Assembly (NCBI GenBank): GCA_024707255.1
Contig: JANQAC010000001.1
Span: forward strand, 1,054,001 to 1,118,000
Length of the DNA stretch: 64,000 nt
DNA from: Asticcacaulis sp.
Lineage (GTDB): Bacteria > Pseudomonadota > Alphaproteobacteria > Caulobacterales > Caulobacteraceae
Direction: 5' to 3'
Part shown: positions 61,854 through 64,000 of the stretch, one piece after another
Layout of the letters: every line of letters starts with the position of its first letter
How positions within the stretch are numbered: position 1 is the stretch's first letter
Made by a program: the position numbers and the translations under genes
The notes under the pieces: model-generated
Told to the model about the DNA's origin: nothing
The model's database searches: none
What the model saw: the letters and a program-made list of their open reading frames with translations, nothing else

Positions 61854-63893
61854 TCAAAACGTCCGGCTCAGCGATACGGCCAGGGAGACAGGTGTCCGTA
61901 TCTCCCAGACCTCGCTACCGCTCCACGCGCCGGCACGATTGGGCGTATAAAGGTCGCGGTAATAGGTATTGCGAATGCCGGAGAGCCCGTTGACCTCCAC
62001 GCGCAGCCGGGCCTGAAAAAAACGGCTGGTTTCGAGGAAAAGATGCAGTTCGGCGGCGTGTTCCTGCAGGCGTGTTTCATCAGCATACCACAGATGCGCC
62101 TGATAGCCGTCGCTATAGTCTATGCCCCATGACAGCCTGATCGATGGCAGATCATGGCGGAAAGAGGCCGCGAATTCGTCCGGATGGGTAGCGGTAATGG
62201 CGCGCCGCTCGCCGGTTACCGGATCGACAACCTCGGTATCAAGCCAGGCCTGGCGCAGCTTCAGCAGTCCGCCGCGAAACCAGCGATCCACCGGCAGTTC
62301 GAGACCGGCCGACAGGCTGCGGACGCGTGCGCTTTTCACATTGACGACGCCGATGCCGCCCGACGGCAGCACCGCGGCTTCCAGTACATTCTGCCGCCAG
62401 TCAGAATAGGCATTGAGATTGAAAGCCCCACGTGTGCCGAAGCGCCGGTCAAAATCGAAGGCGAGGGTCGTCCGGCTGTCGGGCCCCAGGTCAGTATTGC
62501 CGGCGGAAACGGTGCCCTGGGCCAAGTCGGCGGAAGCGGCGAAATCACCAAAAGACAACTGCCCCACCGAGCGCCGGGCGGACAGGCGCAGGGTGTTGTG
62601 GGGATCGGGCGTCCAGGTAACGGCCAAGTGCGGCTTTAGAAAGGCGAAGCAGTTGCTGGTGGCCGCGTCCGCTTCGGCCTTGATCCTTGAAACCTCATAG
62701 GCTACCCCAGCCGCGACCGTCCATTTCGGCGCAGCCTGCCAGTTCAGGGCGCCAAAGGCTTCCATACGCGCTTCGGAAACAAAGACACGGCTTGTCGCCC
62801 GTCCGCTGAAAAAGGACTGGCTGTCCAGCGTGTTCCAGGCCATTTCCACCCCCGCTTCCGGCCGCCAGATGCCGTTCCCGCCTCTGATCACGGCGGCGCG
62901 CAAAATGCGTTCACCTGATGTTGACCGGCTTTCATATCGATCGATCGTTGAAAGGGCATCGCCTGTTTCACCTTCCTGGCTGAGGGATATCAGGTTCAGG
63001 TCGGTGCTTCTGGCCATACCCAGCAGTTTCAGGCTGTAGTCATTGCCGAGCCCACGCGTCCAGTCGAAACCGGCCTCGCCCCGCAATCGGGCGGTATGCT
63101 TGGGAAAGCGGTCGGTCAGGTCGTCAGTGTGGAAGGCGAAGGCTTCATCCAGGCGGGCGCGCGCCAGCATGAGGTTCATCGTCATCCGACCGGACCCCAG
63201 CGGTCCGCTCAGTGTCAGCCGTTGCGACCATTCCGGATAGTTCGTCCGAAATGTCAGGCCGTCGTGGCGTGTCTGCATTCCGGTCGTATCGAACAGGTCA
63301 CGGTGGCCGCGCGACTGTTCGCCCGTCGCCTCATAGGCGGTCGTCGAAGCCAGATGAAAATCGCCCAGTGTCCGGAGGACCGTCAGACTGGCGCTGCCAT
63401 ACAGGCCATCGTCCAGACGGCTGAGACCCAGACTGCCAGACAGGGCTTGAGGCGCTTCGGCACGAACAATATTGGCCATCAGCGACTGGCCGGACTGGTC
63501 TCCGGCGGCGTCTCCGCCCCGGAAAATCTCGATACGTGCCACGGCCTTTGCCGGGATGCCGGCAAGGGCCGCCGTCAGTCCACCGGTCTTGGTAGCCGAG
63601 CGCTTTCCATCGATCAGGACATTGCCGCCGGCCTCGCCATAGCCCCGCACGCCCTCATTGCCCGGATCGAAGCTGAATCCCGGCAGGCGCCCCACCATGT
63701 CGAGCGCGGTCTGCGGCGAGAAAGGTGAGAACCAGACCGCTGGATAAGATTCAACGGCAGCCGCGGCGGCACCATGAGCCTGCGCATCCTGGGCGGTTAC
63801 GGACTTGCTTGAAAAGCACATGCTCAGAAGGGCGGCAAACGCCGCTGCGCCCAGCCGCTTGCCGCGATCAGTGCGCTGTTGTAGAGAGAACAT
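61854..63893 (-). CDS. TonB-dependent receptor
   Basis: 679 residues. The signal peptide is at about 1-34, the plug at about 50-160 (TALDMVGRLPGFSFDPGNEG, then GNVLIDGKRSATKTGG), and the remainder is the barrel, ending in LSRTF with the terminal Phe needed for assembly. Plug wording GGNVLIDGKR is common in receptors of the sugar/cofactor classes. The start follows AAAGGATTC. The ligand is unknown. The accessory patch begins 41 bp past its stop codon. Confidence 0.93.
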   Translation of the reverse strand: MFSLQQRTDRGKRLGAAAFAALLSMCFSSKSVTAQDAQAHGAAAAAVESYPAVWFSPFSPQTALDMVGRLPGFSFDPGNEGVRGYGEAGGNVLIDGKRSATKTGGLTAALAGIPAKAVARIEIFRGGDAAGDQSGQSLMANIVRAEAPQALSGSLGLSRLDDGLYGSASLTVLRTLGDFHLASTTAYEATGEQSRGHRDLFDTTGMQTRHDGLTFRTNYPEWSQRLTLSGPLGSGRMTMNLMLARARLDEAFAFHTDDLTDRFPKHTARLRGEAGFDWTRGLGNDYSLKLLGMARSTDLNLISLSQEGETGDALSTIDRYESRSTSGERILRAAVIRGGNGIWRPEAGVEMAWNTLDSQSFFSGRATSRVFVSEARMEAFGALNWQAAPKWTVAAGVAYEVSRIKAEADAATSNCFAFLKPHLAVTWTPDPHNTLRLSARRSVGQLSFGDFAASADLAQGTVSAGNTDLGPDSRTTLAFDFDRRFGTRGAFNLNAYSDWRQNVLEAAVLPSGGIGVVNVKSARVRSLSAGLELPVDRWFRGGLLKLRQAWLDTEVVDPVTGERRAITATHPDEFAASFRHDLPSIRLSWGIDYSDGYQAHLWYADETRLQEHAAELHLFLETSRFFQARLRVEVNGLSGIRNTYYRDLYTPNRAGAWSGSEVWEIRTPVSLAVSLSRTF

Positions 63894-64000
63894 CGGTTTG
63901 AATCCTTTAGGGTTTTGGAATACCCTTGGATAACCGCCGTCGAAATCCGCGCCAGCGGAGAGGGATATATGGCGAGATGGCTGGGACAGGTCGCCCGCCG
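63894..64000. promoter_or_regulatory. Upstream region of the third TBDR
   Basis: 107 bp to the window edge without a gene. It holds the TBDR ribosome site. No operator or riboswitch motif was recognised. Confidence 0.3.

Noticed and set aside
1-64000. tRNA or rRNA genes
   Set aside because: No T-arm/acceptor-stem pattern (GGTTCGAATCC with a paired end) or rRNA-like conserved stretch was seen on either strand.

Overview
This 64 kb window is chromosomal DNA of an alphaproteobacterium. Caulobacteraceae (an Asticcacaulis/Caulobacter-like genome) fits best. The reasons are the high-GC codon use, several TonB-dependent receptors (TBDRs) of the Xanthomonas/Caulobacter type, TBDR-linked tryptophan-halogenase-like genes, long Ala/Glu-rich tails on ribosomal protein S16, and the gene neighbourhood trpF-trpB-trpA-accD-folC next to trxA-addA-addB-murU-amgK-tsaE. 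The species cannot be named from the sequence alone. No tRNA, rRNA or CRISPR array was seen.

Layout. 0-10.8 kb: a secreted M13 peptidase, a double-receiver response regulator, a TetR regulator with three operator palindromes, two DUF2059-like secreted proteins, an aspartoacylase-like hydrolase coupled to a TPR-sulfotransferase, and GABA transaminase. 10.8-22.2 kb: the most distinctive locus, holding two DUF6445 proteins, two intact flavin-dependent halogenases, a third degenerate halogenase-like protein, a large TBDR and a JmjC/cupin_8 protein. 22.2-28.7 kb: an aminotransferase, an aldo/keto reductase, a fatty acid hydroxylase, a second TBDR and NrtS. 28.7-30 kb: trmD-rplS. 30.2-33.5 kb: a complete IS66-family element with 8-bp target duplications, inserted in a hypothetical gene that can be rebuilt in frame. 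35.6-45.6 kb: a tightly overlapping operon of acyltransferase, tsaE, amgK, murU, addB, addA and trxA. 45.8-51.6 kb (minus strand): trpF-trpB-trpA-accD-folC. 51.7-56 kb: glucokinase, a LacI regulator, and a LysR/SDR divergent pair. 56-58.6 kb (minus strand): ffh-rpsP-rimM. 58.9-61.8 kb: an AT-richer accessory patch with a truncated DISARM-type SNF2 helicase fused to an IS1-like transposase remnant, flanked by inverted repeats and inverted copies of a small gene. 61.9-63.9 kb: a third TBDR.

How the genes work together. The halogenases, predicted Fe(II)/2-oxoglutarate-type proteins and TBDR probably form one uptake-and-modification locus. AmgK and MurU recycle cell-wall sugars. AddAB repairs double-strand breaks. 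The usual ffh-rpsP-rimM-trmD-rplS operon is split into two pieces that a single inversion of about 27 kb would rejoin.

A warning on quality: at least eight genes, including the essential ffh, are each broken by single-base indels, several in homopolymers. This looks more like uncorrected sequence error than real gene decay. The affected genes are typed as pseudogenes here only because the reading frame as given is broken. Short intergenic regions also carry three kinds of palindromic repeat.
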